Shown: piece by piece, positions 24,772-33,005 of the stretch
Position numbering within the stretch: the first letter of the stretch is position 1
Layout of the letters: every line of letters begins with the position of its first letter
NCBI RefSeq assembly: GCF_029837695.1
Contig: NZ_JAOEEA010000009.1
Location: 62,001 to 126,000, forward strand
DNA length: 64,000 nucleotides
DNA from: Pseudomonas sp. GD04019
GTDB lineage: Bacteria > Pseudomonadota > Gammaproteobacteria > Pseudomonadales > Pseudomonadaceae
Reading direction: 5' to 3'
The notes under the pieces: model-generated
Seen by the model: only the letters and a program-made list of their open reading frames with translations
Databases searched by the model: none
What the model was told of the DNA's origin: nothing
Position numbers and translations under genes: made by a program

Positions 24772-25092
24772 ATGAGCATCACATCGTCCACCATCTGCGC
24801 CGCCGCCGACGCCCTGCAGGGCCTGGTCGGCTACAACGCCAAGAGCGGCCAGCACATCGTGCGCTTCAGCGAGGACTCCTTCGGCCTCGACGTCACCGAA
24901 AACAGCATCCAGCCCTGCGCCGAATTCGTCTGGCAGCCGCTCAAGGGCGCGCTGATGACCCTCAGCCGCGAGCGCCTTGGCCTGCTCCTGGAGCAGCGCA
25001 TCGACGAGCGCCTGAACATCTCCGAGCCGCTGCTGGTGTATCTGCGCCGCAGCGACCTGCCGGAGATCATCGCCGAGCGCCGTCGCACCTGA
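24772..25092 (+). CDS. Hypothetical protein
   Basis: A 106-residue cytoplasmic protein with a good CAGGAGGT site before ATG 24772. It has a mixed fold: KSGQHIVRFSEDSFGLDVTE, then ALMTLSRERLGLLLEQRIDE and a basic end. The conserved look (VRFSEDSFGLDV, LLVYLRRSDLPEI) suggests a real family, but I do not know its function. It may be cotranscribed with the downstream binding-protein gene, 105 bp away. Confidence 0.68.
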   Translation: MSITSSTICAAADALQGLVGYNAKSGQHIVRFSEDSFGLDVTENSIQPCAEFVWQPLKGALMTLSRERLGLLLEQRIDERLNISEPLLVYLRRSDLPEIIAERRRT

Positions 25093-25197
25093 GCGACCGC
25101 ACGGGCCCCTGCAGTCGGCGCGCGCCACCCGGGCTGGCATAATGCGCGCACCATGAGGATGCGCAAGTGCGCATCGCCCACGAAAGGATTGCAATCG

Positions 25198-26049
25198 ATG
25201 CCTGTGCGGCGTCTGACCTGGCTGCTGGCCCTGCTGCTGAGCACCGCGCCCTGCCTGGCCGCGGACGGCGTGTTGCGCTACCCACGCGCGCCGATCGGCG
25301 ACGAGTTCCGCCCCACCTACCCGCTGGCGCAGTTGCAGCTGGCCCTGGACAAGGTCGGCAGCAGCCTGCGCATCACCCCCTCGCAGCACCATATGGAACA
25401 GCAGCGCGCCCTGCTCAGCCTGGAACAGGGCGAGGCGGTGGACGTGGTCTGGACCATGACCAGCCTGGAGCGCGAGCGACGCCTGCTGCCGGTGCGCATT
25501 CCGCTGGACAAGGGCTTGTATGGCTGGCGCATCGCCCTGCTGCGGGCGGACCAGCCGAATCTGCTGCAAGGCGTGCGCAACCTGAACGACTTGCGCCAGC
25601 TGCGCGCCGGCCAGGGCCACGACTGGCCGGACACCAATATCCTGCGCGGCCACGGCCTGCGGGTGGAGGTCAGCTCCAGCTACGAGAGCCTGTTCCTGAT
25701 GCTGGAAGCCGGGCGTTTCGACTATTTCCCGCGGGCCGTGCTGGAGGTGGAGGACGAGCTGCGGCACAACCAGCAGCGCCCATTGTTAGCCGACAGCCAC
25801 CTGGTGCTGCACTACCCCACCGCGCTGTATTTCTTCTTCTCGCCGCACGATCCGCAGCTGGCGGAAACCGTGCGCCAGGGCCTGGAACTGGCCCTGGCCG
25901 ATGGCTCCTTCGAGCAGGTGTTCCAGCAGTACCACGGCGCCGACCTGCGCCGCGTGGCGCTGCCGCGGCGCCAGGTGATCGAGCTGGACAATCCGCTGCT
26001 GCCTGCGCAGACCCCGCTGCAGCGCCGCGAGCTGTGGTATCGCCCCTAA
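25198..26049 (+). CDS. Orphan periplasmic solute-binding-type protein
   Basis: A 283-residue precursor with a signal peptide (LTWLLALLLSTAPCLAA) and a family-3-like binding-protein pattern: VLRYPRAPIGDEFRPTYPLAQL, LDKGLYGWRIALLRAD, then a GRFDYFPRAVLEVEDEL segment typical of the second lobe. No permease or ATPase gene is nearby, so it may be a sensor partner or use a distant transporter. ATG 25198 starts the signal peptide. The TAA stop overlaps the left end of repeat copy C. Confidence 0.72.
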   Translation: MPVRRLTWLLALLLSTAPCLAADGVLRYPRAPIGDEFRPTYPLAQLQLALDKVGSSLRITPSQHHMEQQRALLSLEQGEAVDVVWTMTSLERERRLLPVRIPLDKGLYGWRIALLRADQPNLLQGVRNLNDLRQLRAGQGHDWPDTNILRGHGLRVEVSSSYESLFLMLEAGRFDYFPRAVLEVEDELRHNQQRPLLADSHLVLHYPTALYFFFSPHDPQLAETVRQGLELALADGSFEQVFQQYHGADLRRVALPRRQVIELDNPLLPAQTPLQRRELWYRP

Positions 26050-26239
26050 GAACCTGCGATCTCCTGACTGTCGGCCATACGGCGTTAAAAGCGGCCTGGA
26101 TCGCCAGCCCGGTCGGAATTCTCATTTACACTCGTAAACTCGCGTGCGAGCCCAGTGCGCTTCCTCGACCGCTTTTGCGGGGCCGCCTAGGCCTTGTCTG
26201 GCTCTAATCCAGAAGATCGTAAGCAGGCTCTCACGCCTA
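26047..26239. repeat. Convergent-gap repeat, copy C
   Basis: Fills the gap between the convergent binding-protein and phospholipase C-like genes, touching both stop codons. It has the same order of blocks as copy A: AAGAACCTG end, CGATCTCCTGACTGTCGG, CCATACGGCGTTAAAAGCGG, CTCATTTAC, CTCGTAAACTCG, GCTTCCTC, CCGCTTTTG, CCTTGTCTGGCTCTAATCC, AGAAGATCGTAAGCAGG. Extra sequence is inserted on both sides of the hairpin tip relative to copy A. Confidence 0.8.
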
Positions 26240-27532
26240 CTGCTCGGGCACGGTACCGCTGATCGCATTGCGACTGTGCGCACCGAAGTGGCGGAACAGC
26301 TGCACCAGCATCGCCTCCAGGGCCGGATCGGACTGCACCGCCTGCAGGCGATTGCCCTCGCTGAAGCCCTTGGCGCTGTCGCCGCGGGCCATCCAGGAGC
26401 CGATCAGCGCGTCGAGCTCGTCCGCACGCGCATGGGATTCCGCCGCCACCACCTGGGCCGCGTAGTCCACGTCGAAGGCCGGGTAGCCGGCATCGTCATC
26501 GCGCTCGGCATAGGCCGTCAGCAACGGATGCTGCACCTGGCCAGCCTCCAGCAACGCCTGCATGCGGTCGAACTGGTACTGCTCGATGGCGGTGTGGCGG
26601 TCGGCCACGCGCTTGATCGCCGCCTCGCGCTCCTCGGGGTAGCCGGCCTCTGCCTTGGCCGCGATCAGCACCATGCCGGTGGTGTCCACGCCTGGCAGCA
26701 CGCTGGCGTGGTACGGCTGGGTGAGGTCCTGCAGGTAGTGCATGGCCCAGCCGAGGAAGCGATAGCCCCAGTACGGATGGCCGCTGGCGAAGGCCAGGCG
26801 CGCCAGGCCGCTGTACTGGTACACGCGCCAGTGCGGCAGGGTCTGTCTCAGGTAAGGCGCGGCGGCGAAGATCAGCGCCGACTCGTGGTAGTAGCCGATA
26901 TGGAACGGCGCCTGGGAGGAATACTCGAAGCGCGCATCGCCGAACGGCTGCGGGCCGAAGTTGTAGCGCTGGCCGACGGCACCCGGGTTGTCGCTGAACA
27001 GGTTGATGTCGTGGCCGTAGTCCGGCTCGTCCGCGGCGCTGGCCACCACCTGCAGGGCCGCGACCTTCTCGCCATCCTTCAAGCCCAGGTAGCGCCAGTG
27101 GGTCCAGGGCCCGACCTTGTGGAACACCAGCACATCCTCGCCGCTCAGCAGCGGGCGGCCACCGGCATCCTGCCCCGGCAGTTGCTGGATGAAGCTGGCC
27201 AGCTTGATCTGCGGGTTGATGCGCAGGGCCTGGAGGAAGGCGGCACGCCGATCGCCAGCACCGGCCGCCTGCCAGCGCAGCTCGTCCGGGCGAGCCGGGT
27301 AGTAGGAGAAATGCTCGCGGGCATAGTTCTCCTGCTCGTCCAGCAGACGCTCGATGGCCGGCGCCTGGTCGGCGAGGAAGGCCTCCAGCGGCTCCACCGT
27401 CACCTCCTGGCGCAGCTCGGGCATCTCGCGCAGGGCCAGCAGGCTGCCCAGCGAGTGGTTGGACCAGGCCAAGGCATGGGAGGACAGGCCGGCCAGCAGG
27501 CCGGCGCAGGACAGCAGAACGAGTGACTTCAC
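26237..27532 (-). CDS. Secreted zinc-dependent phospholipase C / S1-P1 nuclease-like protein
   Basis: A 431-residue precursor with a signal peptide (KSLVLLSCAGLLAGLSSHALA) ending just before WSNHSLG. A Trp at the mature N-terminus followed by His is the zinc-ligand arrangement of Bacillus cereus-type phospholipase C. The second landmark GWAMHYLQDLTQPYHAS matches the HxxxD...H zinc motif. The start is GTG 27532 with CGGAG close upstream; ATG 27592 would add an unlikely extension. It probably hydrolyses phospholipids or nucleic acid outside the cytoplasm, but the substrate is not decided by sequence. Confidence 0.78.
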   Translation of the reverse strand: MKSLVLLSCAGLLAGLSSHALAWSNHSLGSLLALREMPELRQEVTVEPLEAFLADQAPAIERLLDEQENYAREHFSYYPARPDELRWQAAGAGDRRAAFLQALRINPQIKLASFIQQLPGQDAGGRPLLSGEDVLVFHKVGPWTHWRYLGLKDGEKVAALQVVASAADEPDYGHDINLFSDNPGAVGQRYNFGPQPFGDARFEYSSQAPFHIGYYHESALIFAAAPYLRQTLPHWRVYQYSGLARLAFASGHPYWGYRFLGWAMHYLQDLTQPYHASVLPGVDTTGMVLIAAKAEAGYPEEREAAIKRVADRHTAIEQYQFDRMQALLEAGQVQHPLLTAYAERDDDAGYPAFDVDYAAQVVAAESHARADELDALIGSWMARGDSAKGFSEGNRLQAVQSDPALEAMLVQLFRHFGAHSRNAISGTVPEQ

Positions 27533-27628
27533 GGCTACTCCGATGCGTGAGGAGAAGCGGCCAAGGCTAACCCCGCCAGCCTCGCCAGACACTGTCAGGC
27601 TGCGCCAGCGGCACTCACCGATCAGGCA

Positions 27629-28483
27629 TCAGAGCAGTGCAGCGGCAGCCAGTCCACCGGCGATCAGCAGCACACCGATCACCAGGGCGATGCGCAGCGC
27701 TCCGCTACCGGCCTTGGCGGCAGGGGCCGCCTGAGCGCGTGCGGCGGCGCGCAGCGGGTTGGCCGTGGGTGCGGCGCTGCTCGCCGGCCGCGCCTGGGGC
27801 TTGGCTTTGGGCGTGGGCAGGTCGACGGCGCGCACGAACACCGTGGCGTCCTCGCTCTCCTCCTGCGCTTCCTGGGCGTCCACTTTGGGCCCGATCACCA
27901 GCAGGATCACCGAACCCATGCGCACCTGATCGCCCGGCTTGAGCACCGCAGCGGCGCTCTTCTCGCCGTTGACCAGCACGCCATTGGCCGAGGCCAGGTC
28001 CTTGACCTCCAGCACGTCGTCGCGCAGAAAAAACTCGCAATGCCGGCGCGACAGCTGGGCATCGCTGAAGCACAGCTCGCACTTGACCGAGCGACCGAAG
28101 GTCATCGAGCCGCTGACGTGAAACTTCTTGCCCTCGTGCTCGCCCTGCATCACCTGGAGGAACCAGCGCTGGCTGGCCTCGGCCTGCGCCTTGGCCTTGC
28201 CCGGATCGACCAGCAGCAGCTCGACCTCGCCCAGGCGCACGCGGTCCTCGGAGCGCAGCTGGTAGCGGCTGCCGATGCGTTCGTCGTTGACGAAGGTGCC
28301 CAGCTCGCTGTCGCAGTCGCTGATGTAGTAGAGGCCGCCGTCCTGGCGGATCTCGGCGTGGAATGCGTTGATCCCAGCATCGTCCAGGACCAGGTTGTTG
28401 CGTCGGTCCTGGCCCAGGGTGAAGCGTTCCTCGACCAGCCAGACCGGGGCCTGGCGACTGTCCTTGAAGTGCAGCTTGAGCAT
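27629..28483 (-). CDS. Tandem FHA-domain protein with C-terminal membrane anchor
   Basis: A 284-residue protein with two FHA domains. FHA1 (about residues 15-92) has FTLGQDRRNNLVLDD and AFHAEI; FHA2 (about 125-200) has FGRSVKCELCFSDAQLSRRH and SANGVLVNG. The linker after residue 205 is Ala/Pro-rich, and a single apolar helix closes the protein (IALVIGVLLIAGGLAAAALL). FHA domains bind phosphothreonine, so this is the likely reader of the kinase encoded 9 bp upstream. The kinase stop and this start are close enough for coupled translation. Confidence 0.88.
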   Translation of the reverse strand: MLKLHFKDSRQAPVWLVEERFTLGQDRRNNLVLDDAGINAFHAEIRQDGGLYYISDCDSELGTFVNDERIGSRYQLRSEDRVRLGEVELLLVDPGKAKAQAEASQRWFLQVMQGEHEGKKFHVSGSMTFGRSVKCELCFSDAQLSRRHCEFFLRDDVLEVKDLASANGVLVNGEKSAAAVLKPGDQVRMGSVILLVIGPKVDAQEAQEESEDATVFVRAVDLPTPKAKPQARPASSAAPTANPLRAAARAQAAPAAKAGSGALRIALVIGVLLIAGGLAAAALL

Positions 28484-28492
28484 GTATGGGTC

Positions 28493-30181
28493 CTACTGGC
28501 CGAAGATGTTGTTCCAGGCTCGCTTGATCGGGTTGCTGGTGCGCTCACGCTCGGCCTGGGCCGCGGCAGCGCGTGTTCGGGCGGCGCGAGCCTCACCGAG
28601 CAGTTGTTTGTGTTCGCCGCGCATCTGCAGCAGCTCGGCATTCTGCGGCTCCACTTCCAGGCCGCGATCGATCATCGCCAGGGCCCCGGGGAAGTCGCTG
28701 CGCCGGTAGGCGGAATTGGCCAGGTCGCGGTACCGCTGCGCCACGTGGCTGAGGCCGGCCAGGGCGTCGGCGTTATCCGGCGCCCAGCCAAGAATCTGCC
28801 GGTAGTAGTACACCGCGCTGTCCTCCTCGGGCAGCAGCAGGCGCTTGTCGGCGATGCTCTGCTCGGCCAGCTGCAAGTAGCGGGCGATGCGCGCGTCCAG
28901 CACGCGCTGCAGACCGGCCAAGGTGGCGGCGTGCTGCGGGTCGATGGCCAGAGCCTGGCGGTAGTAGTAGTCGGCGCTGTCTTCGGCCGGCTCGGTCAGC
29001 AGGCCATCGGCCAGGCGCTGCTCGGCCAGTTCGGTGAACACCTTGATCCGCGCCTCGCGGATGCGCAGCAGGCCGGCCTGGGCCTCGTCGCTGTCTTCAT
29101 CGAGCGCCAGCACCTGGTTGAAATAGTGCTCGGCGCTGTCCTGCGCCGGCTCGATCAGCTGGCCGGCTGCGAAACGCTGCTCTGCCTCGGCCAGCAGCGC
29201 GTCGATCTGCCGCTGTTCCTTGATGTACAGGCCGGCCGAGGTCAGCGTGCCGATCAGTACCAGCACGCTCAGCGTCACCAGCAGCGGCATGGCCGAGCGG
29301 CGCTTGCGCGGCGCCGGAGCCTCCACGGCAACCGGCTCGCTGATCGGCAGGGCCGGGCGCAGCTGGGTCTCTTCCAGATCGCTCAGCTCCATCTCGTCCA
29401 GTGCGGCGAGCAGTGCGCGGCAATCGGCGAAGCGCTCGTCCGGCTTCTTCGCCAACATGCGCGCCAGCAGACCGCGGAAGGCGCCGAGGCTGTCGGGCAG
29501 CGGTGGCGGCTCCATCTGCACGTGGTTGACCACGGTCTGGGTGTAGTTGCCGCCGCGGTAGGGATTGCTGCCGGTGAGCAGCTCCAAGAGGATCACGCCC
29601 AGGCTGTAGATGTCGCTGCGTGCGTCCAGCGGCTGGCACTGGGCCTGCTCGGGGCTGCTGTAGGCCGGGCTGCCGACGGCGACACCGAACTGGGTCAGCT
29701 CGCTGTCGATGTCCAGGTCCTTGGCCACGCCGAAGTCGGTGAGCACTGCCGTGCCGTCGCCACGGAACAGCACGTTGGCCGGCTTCACGTCGCGGTGCAC
29801 CAGGCCCTTGTCGTGTACCACCGCCAGGCCGCTGGCGATCTCGCGGATGATCTGCAGTGCGCGCTCGGGGGCGAATAGCTCGCCCTTGTGCCGCGTCAGG
29901 TCGCCGCCGGGAAGAAACTCCATGGCCAGGTAGTAGCGACCATCGGCCAGACGGTCGATGTCATGGATGGTGATGATCGACGGATGGTTGAGCGAGGCGA
30001 CTATGTGCGCCTCCTGGATGAAGCGTTTGCTGAAGGCCTCGTCCTCGGCACTACGCAGCACCTTGATCGCCACCTTGCGGCTCAGCGACTCCTGGGTGGC
30101 CAGGAAGACTTCGGCCATGCCGCCTTTGCCCAGCTGGCCGTGCACCCGGTAGCCGGGAATTTCAAGCAGTGTGGTGCTCAT
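28493..30181 (-). CDS. Hanks-type Ser/Thr protein kinase with a membrane helix and repeat domain
   Basis: A 562-residue membrane kinase. The kinase domain has Gly loop GKGGMAEV (18-25), Lys40 in VAIK, HRDVKPAN (129-136), DFG (149-151) and SPE in place of APE (176-178), so it should be active. A membrane helix spans about 299-320. The C-terminal part has three copies of a TPR-like unit built around (D)SAxxYYxQxLxxxP, then a fourth repeat and a basic tail. ATG 30181 is chosen over 30223 from the family N-terminus. The operon order is phosphatase, kinase, FHA protein. The signal sensed by the repeat domain is unknown. Confidence 0.9.
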   Translation of the reverse strand: MSTTLLEIPGYRVHGQLGKGGMAEVFLATQESLSRKVAIKVLRSAEDEAFSKRFIQEAHIVASLNHPSIITIHDIDRLADGRYYLAMEFLPGGDLTRHKGELFAPERALQIIREIASGLAVVHDKGLVHRDVKPANVLFRGDGTAVLTDFGVAKDLDIDSELTQFGVAVGSPAYSSPEQAQCQPLDARSDIYSLGVILLELLTGSNPYRGGNYTQTVVNHVQMEPPPLPDSLGAFRGLLARMLAKKPDERFADCRALLAALDEMELSDLEETQLRPALPISEPVAVEAPAPRKRRSAMPLLVTLSVLVLIGTLTSAGLYIKEQRQIDALLAEAEQRFAAGQLIEPAQDSAEHYFNQVLALDEDSDEAQAGLLRIREARIKVFTELAEQRLADGLLTEPAEDSADYYYRQALAIDPQHAATLAGLQRVLDARIARYLQLAEQSIADKRLLLPEEDSAVYYYRQILGWAPDNADALAGLSHVAQRYRDLANSAYRRSDFPGALAMIDRGLEVEPQNAELLQMRGEHKQLLGEARAARTRAAAAQAERERTSNPIKRAWNNIFGQ

Positions 30182-30198
30182 GGATGTGCGTCGATCAT

Positions 30199-30978
30199 TC
30201 AGTGCTTGCGGGAATGGAGCCATCGGCTGAGGAAGTTGCGCGGCTTGGCGTCGATCTTCGTCGATTCGGCCATGCTGCGCCCCAGCACGATGCAGGAGAT
30301 ATTGTCCTTGCCGCCCAGCTGATTGGCCAGCCCTATCAGCTGTTCGACCAGATCATCGAGGGTCGCCGCCCCAGCACAGACCTCCTGGATCTGCTCATCG
30401 TTCAGTTCGCCGGTCAGGCCGTCGCTGCACAGCAGCAGCAGTTCGCCCGGCGCCAGGCTGCCCTGCACGCGGCCGACTTCGAGGGCCTGTTCGTTCTGCC
30501 CCAGGCATTGGGTGACGATGTTGCGCCGCGGATGCTGACGGGCTTCCTCGACGCTCAGCTCGCCGGCATCGATCATCGCCTGCACCCAGCTGTGGTCACG
30601 GGTGAGGCACGCAATGCCGTCCAGGCTGATGCGATAGGCGCGGCTGTCGCCGATCCAGGCCACTTCGAACTCGCTGTCGAAGAAGCGCACGGCGACCACG
30701 GTACTGCCCATGCGCCGGCCGCCGTCTTCCTGCACCGCATCGAGGATCGCCTGGTTGGCCGCATGGATTGCCGCTTCCAGATCACCTCCCGCCGAAACGG
30801 CCTGGCGCAGGCTGTCCAAGGCCATGGCGCTAGCCACTTCGCCGCACTGGTGGCCGCCCATGCCATCGGCCACCGCCCACAGTCCGAGCTCGGGAAGGCA
30901 GAGCACGGCGTCCTCGTTATGTCCTCGAACCCGACCCGCGACGCTCTGCGCCGCGAACCCCAGGGACTGCATCGGCAT
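30199..30978 (-). CDS. PP2C-family Ser/Thr protein phosphatase
   Basis: A 259-residue PPM phosphatase with the metal-binding motifs VRGHNED (17-23), VADGMGGH (36-43), WIGDSRAY, LLCSDGLTG and GGKDNIS. It removes phosphate from Ser/Thr residues with Mn/Mg and should oppose the kinase encoded 17 bp downstream. The C-terminal extension is basic. Similar phosphatase/kinase/FHA sets control type VI secretion in P. aeruginosa, but no such genes are seen here. Two Met starts are close together (30978, 30972). Confidence 0.9.
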   Translation of the reverse strand: MPMQSLGFAAQSVAGRVRGHNEDAVLCLPELGLWAVADGMGGHQCGEVASAMALDSLRQAVSAGGDLEAAIHAANQAILDAVQEDGGRRMGSTVVAVRFFDSEFEVAWIGDSRAYRISLDGIACLTRDHSWVQAMIDAGELSVEEARQHPRRNIVTQCLGQNEQALEVGRVQGSLAPGELLLLCSDGLTGELNDEQIQEVCAGAATLDDLVEQLIGLANQLGGKDNISCIVLGRSMAESTKIDAKPRNFLSRWLHSRKH

Positions 30979-31073
30979 GACTGCTGGCTACCTTCTGAAT
31001 CTGCACTGACGTGCATGATGCTGCGCCGGACTGCAGTCTGTCAGCCCGGGACGGCGGAACTGTTAAGCAGTCG

Positions 31074-31397
31074 TCAGCGGTTGCGCTGCACCTCGTAGCT
31101 GTTCTGCCCGGGATACCGCTGCACCTCGATGCCGCCGGGGTACTCGATGCTCTGTCGGATGCCGCCGCTCTGCCGGACGCTGGAGCCACCCTGGATGATC
31201 TGCACCTGACGACCATAACCCTGGCTCGGCACGGCATGGCCTCCATAGACGTCGTAACTCTGGCTGCGGCTGGATGAGCTGACGCTACCGGAAGCACCAG
31301 GACTGACGTATTCGATGGGAATCTCGCGGCGCACCGGCTCGGCGCCCAGCGCTGTGCCACTGAGTGCGGCGGCCAGCAGCAAAAGGATGGTTCGCAT
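31074..31397 (-). CDS. Small secreted Ser/Gly/Gln-rich protein
   Basis: A 107-residue precursor with a signal peptide (ILLLLAAALSGTALGAEP). The mature part is low-complexity, rich in Ser, Gly, Gln and Tyr (SGSVSSSSRSQSYDVYGGH) and probably unfolded. An AGGAGC site precedes ATG 31397. It lies upstream of, but separate from, the phosphatase operon. Function unknown. Confidence 0.7.
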   Translation of the reverse strand: MRTILLLLAAALSGTALGAEPVRREIPIEYVSPGASGSVSSSSRSQSYDVYGGHAVPSQGYGRQVQIIQGGSSVRQSGGIRQSIEYPGGIEVQRYPGQNSYEVQRNR

Positions 31398-31533
31398 GAG
31401 GTTGCTCCTCGTCGATCGATAGCCTCGATGCTACGCCCCAAGGCTCCCGGCGAGTAGCCCTGGCCAGGCGTGCCACGATTGGCAGGCACTTTCTGATCGG
31501 TATGATGCGGCGCTTTTCCGGGATGCCGTATCC

Positions 31534-32256
31534 ATGCCCACGCGCTTTGCCCTGCTGTTGCTCGCCTGTTGTCTCGCCCTGCCCGCCCTCGCCGCACCAC
31601 CGCGCACCTTCAGCGAAGCCAAGAAGATCGCCTGGCAGCTGTACACCCAGCAGTCGGTGGAGTTCTACTGCGGCTGTCGCTACAGCGGCAATCGAGTGGA
31701 CCTGAAGAGCTGCGGCTACCGGCCACGCAAGAATCCCCAGCGCGCGGCACGCATCGAGTGGGAACACCTGGTGCCGGCCTGGGTCATCGGCCATCAGCGA
31801 CGCTGCTGGCAGCAAGGCGGACGCAGGCACTGCGCACGCAGCGACGAGACCTTTCGCCGCGCCGAAGCCGACCTGTTCAACCTGGTGCCGAGCATCGGCG
31901 AGATCAACGGTGACCGCAGCAACCTGCCCTTCGCCTGGCTGCCACAACAGCCGCATCAGTACGGCACCTGTCCGATGGTGGTGGACTTCCAGGCGCGCAA
32001 GGCAATGCCGCGCCCCAAGGTACGCGGCATGATCGCCCGCACCTATTTCTACATGACCCAGCGCTATGGTCTGCGGCTGTCGCACCAGGAGCGGCGGCTG
32101 TTCGAGGCCTGGAGCCGGAACTATCCGGTCGAGCCCTGGGAACGCCAGCGCAACCAGCGTATCGCCTGCGTGATGGGCTGGAGCAACCCCTTCGTCGGCA
32201 CCGCCGATCTGCGCCGCTGCCCGGCGCCGTTTACCGGAAAAGGCAGAAATGATTAG
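31534..32256 (+). CDS. endA: Endonuclease I, periplasmic deoxyribonuclease
   Basis: A 240-residue precursor with a signal peptide (ALLLLACCLALPALAA). The beta-beta-alpha-metal nuclease site is EWEHLVPAWVIGHQRRCW, with His in EHLVPAW as general base, followed by NLVPSIGEINGDRSN with the metal-binding Asn. Several Cys residues match EndA disulfides. It degrades double-stranded DNA non-specifically in the periplasm, for nutrient use or defence against incoming DNA. The length matches E. coli EndA (235 residues). Confidence 0.93.
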   Translation: MPTRFALLLLACCLALPALAAPPRTFSEAKKIAWQLYTQQSVEFYCGCRYSGNRVDLKSCGYRPRKNPQRAARIEWEHLVPAWVIGHQRRCWQQGGRRHCARSDETFRRAEADLFNLVPSIGEINGDRSNLPFAWLPQQPHQYGTCPMVVDFQARKAMPRPKVRGMIARTYFYMTQRYGLRLSHQERRLFEAWSRNYPVEPWERQRNQRIACVMGWSNPFVGTADLRRCPAPFTGKGRND

Positions 32257-32423
32257 GTAAATCAGCGCAGTGCCTGTAAGGTGGCGGGACTGTGCTGCAT
32301 GTGTCACCGCAAATCGACCGGTTTAGATCTCGGTCCAACCCCCCTCGGTTTCTTTACTCTTTGCACTCAGTCATGGCCTGGGCTGTTCCAGCGCCGTGTT
32401 CACTTTGTTCAAGGAGACATCCC

Positions 32424-32633
32424 ATGTCCGCACGTCAAACTGGCACCGTCAAGTGGTTCAACGACGAGAAAGGCTTCGGCTTCATCACTCCGGAAAGCGG
32501 TGCTGATCTGTTCGTTCACTACCGTTCGATCCAGAGCACCGGCTTCAAGAGCCTGCAGGAAGGCCAGAAGGTTTCCTTCATCGCCGTCCAGGGCCAGAAA
32601 GGCATGCAAGCTGACGAAGTCCAGGTCATCTGA
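32424..32633 (+). CDS. Cold-shock family RNA-binding protein
   Basis: A 69-residue CSD protein with both nucleic-acid motifs, KGFGFI (RNP1) and LFVHYRSI (RNP2). It binds single-stranded RNA/DNA and acts as an RNA chaperone. AAGGAGA precedes ATG 32424. The upstream leader is long (about 170 bp from endA), as is usual for cold-shock genes, and a strong terminator follows. Closest in style to CspA/CapB of pseudomonads. Confidence 0.93.
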   Translation: MSARQTGTVKWFNDEKGFGFITPESGADLFVHYRSIQSTGFKSLQEGQKVSFIAVQGQKGMQADEVQVI

Positions 32634-32649
32634 TCTGTACGACGTCCAA

Positions 32650-32677
32650 AGAACCGGCCTTCGGGCCGGTTTTTTTA
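32650..32677 (+). terminator. Rho-independent terminator of the cold-shock gene
   Basis: AACCGGCC pairs with GGCCGGTT around a stable TTCG tetraloop, followed by a run of seven Ts. Confidence 0.92.
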
Positions 32678-32730
32678 TCCCTGCCACTTCGCTGCGCCCT
32701 GCGTAGCCAATCATTCCTCGAGGGGGAACC

Positions 32731-32910
32731 ATGCGAGTCAAGAAGTCCACCCAGCAGCCCAAGCCGCAGCCGGCTTCGGAAACCAGCGAATCCCTCGAAG
32801 CTCAAGTCGCCGCCTTCCTCAAATCCGGCGGTGAGATCCAGCAGATCGCCAAGGGCGTGAGTGGACAATCCTGGGCCCCCAGCCGCCAGATCAGCCTCGG
32901 CAAGAAGTAG
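32731..32910 (+). CDS. Small basic hypothetical protein
   Basis: A 59-residue protein: a basic, Pro/Gln-rich N-terminus (KKSTQQPKPQPASE), a helix SLEAQVAAFLKSGGEIQQIA and a tail KGVSGQSWAP. GAGGGGGAA lies just before ATG 32731. I recall similar small proteins beside cold-shock genes in pseudomonads; the FLxxGGEIQxI core looks conserved. A regulatory or RNA-linked role is possible but unproven. Confidence 0.7.
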   Translation: MRVKKSTQQPKPQPASETSESLEAQVAAFLKSGGEIQQIAKGVSGQSWAPSRQISLGKK

Positions 32911-33005
32911 TTTCCGCGGTACTTCGGTAAGCGCAACGATACTGGCACTTCGCCTAACAGTTCCTTGCCGATACGAGCAAAGCCCTGCATCCTTGGTCCA
33001 TAACA

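Noticed and set aside
27629..30978. Part of a type VI secretion cluster
   Set aside because: No tssA-M, hcp, vgrG or clpV genes lie on either side; only the regulatory trio is present.
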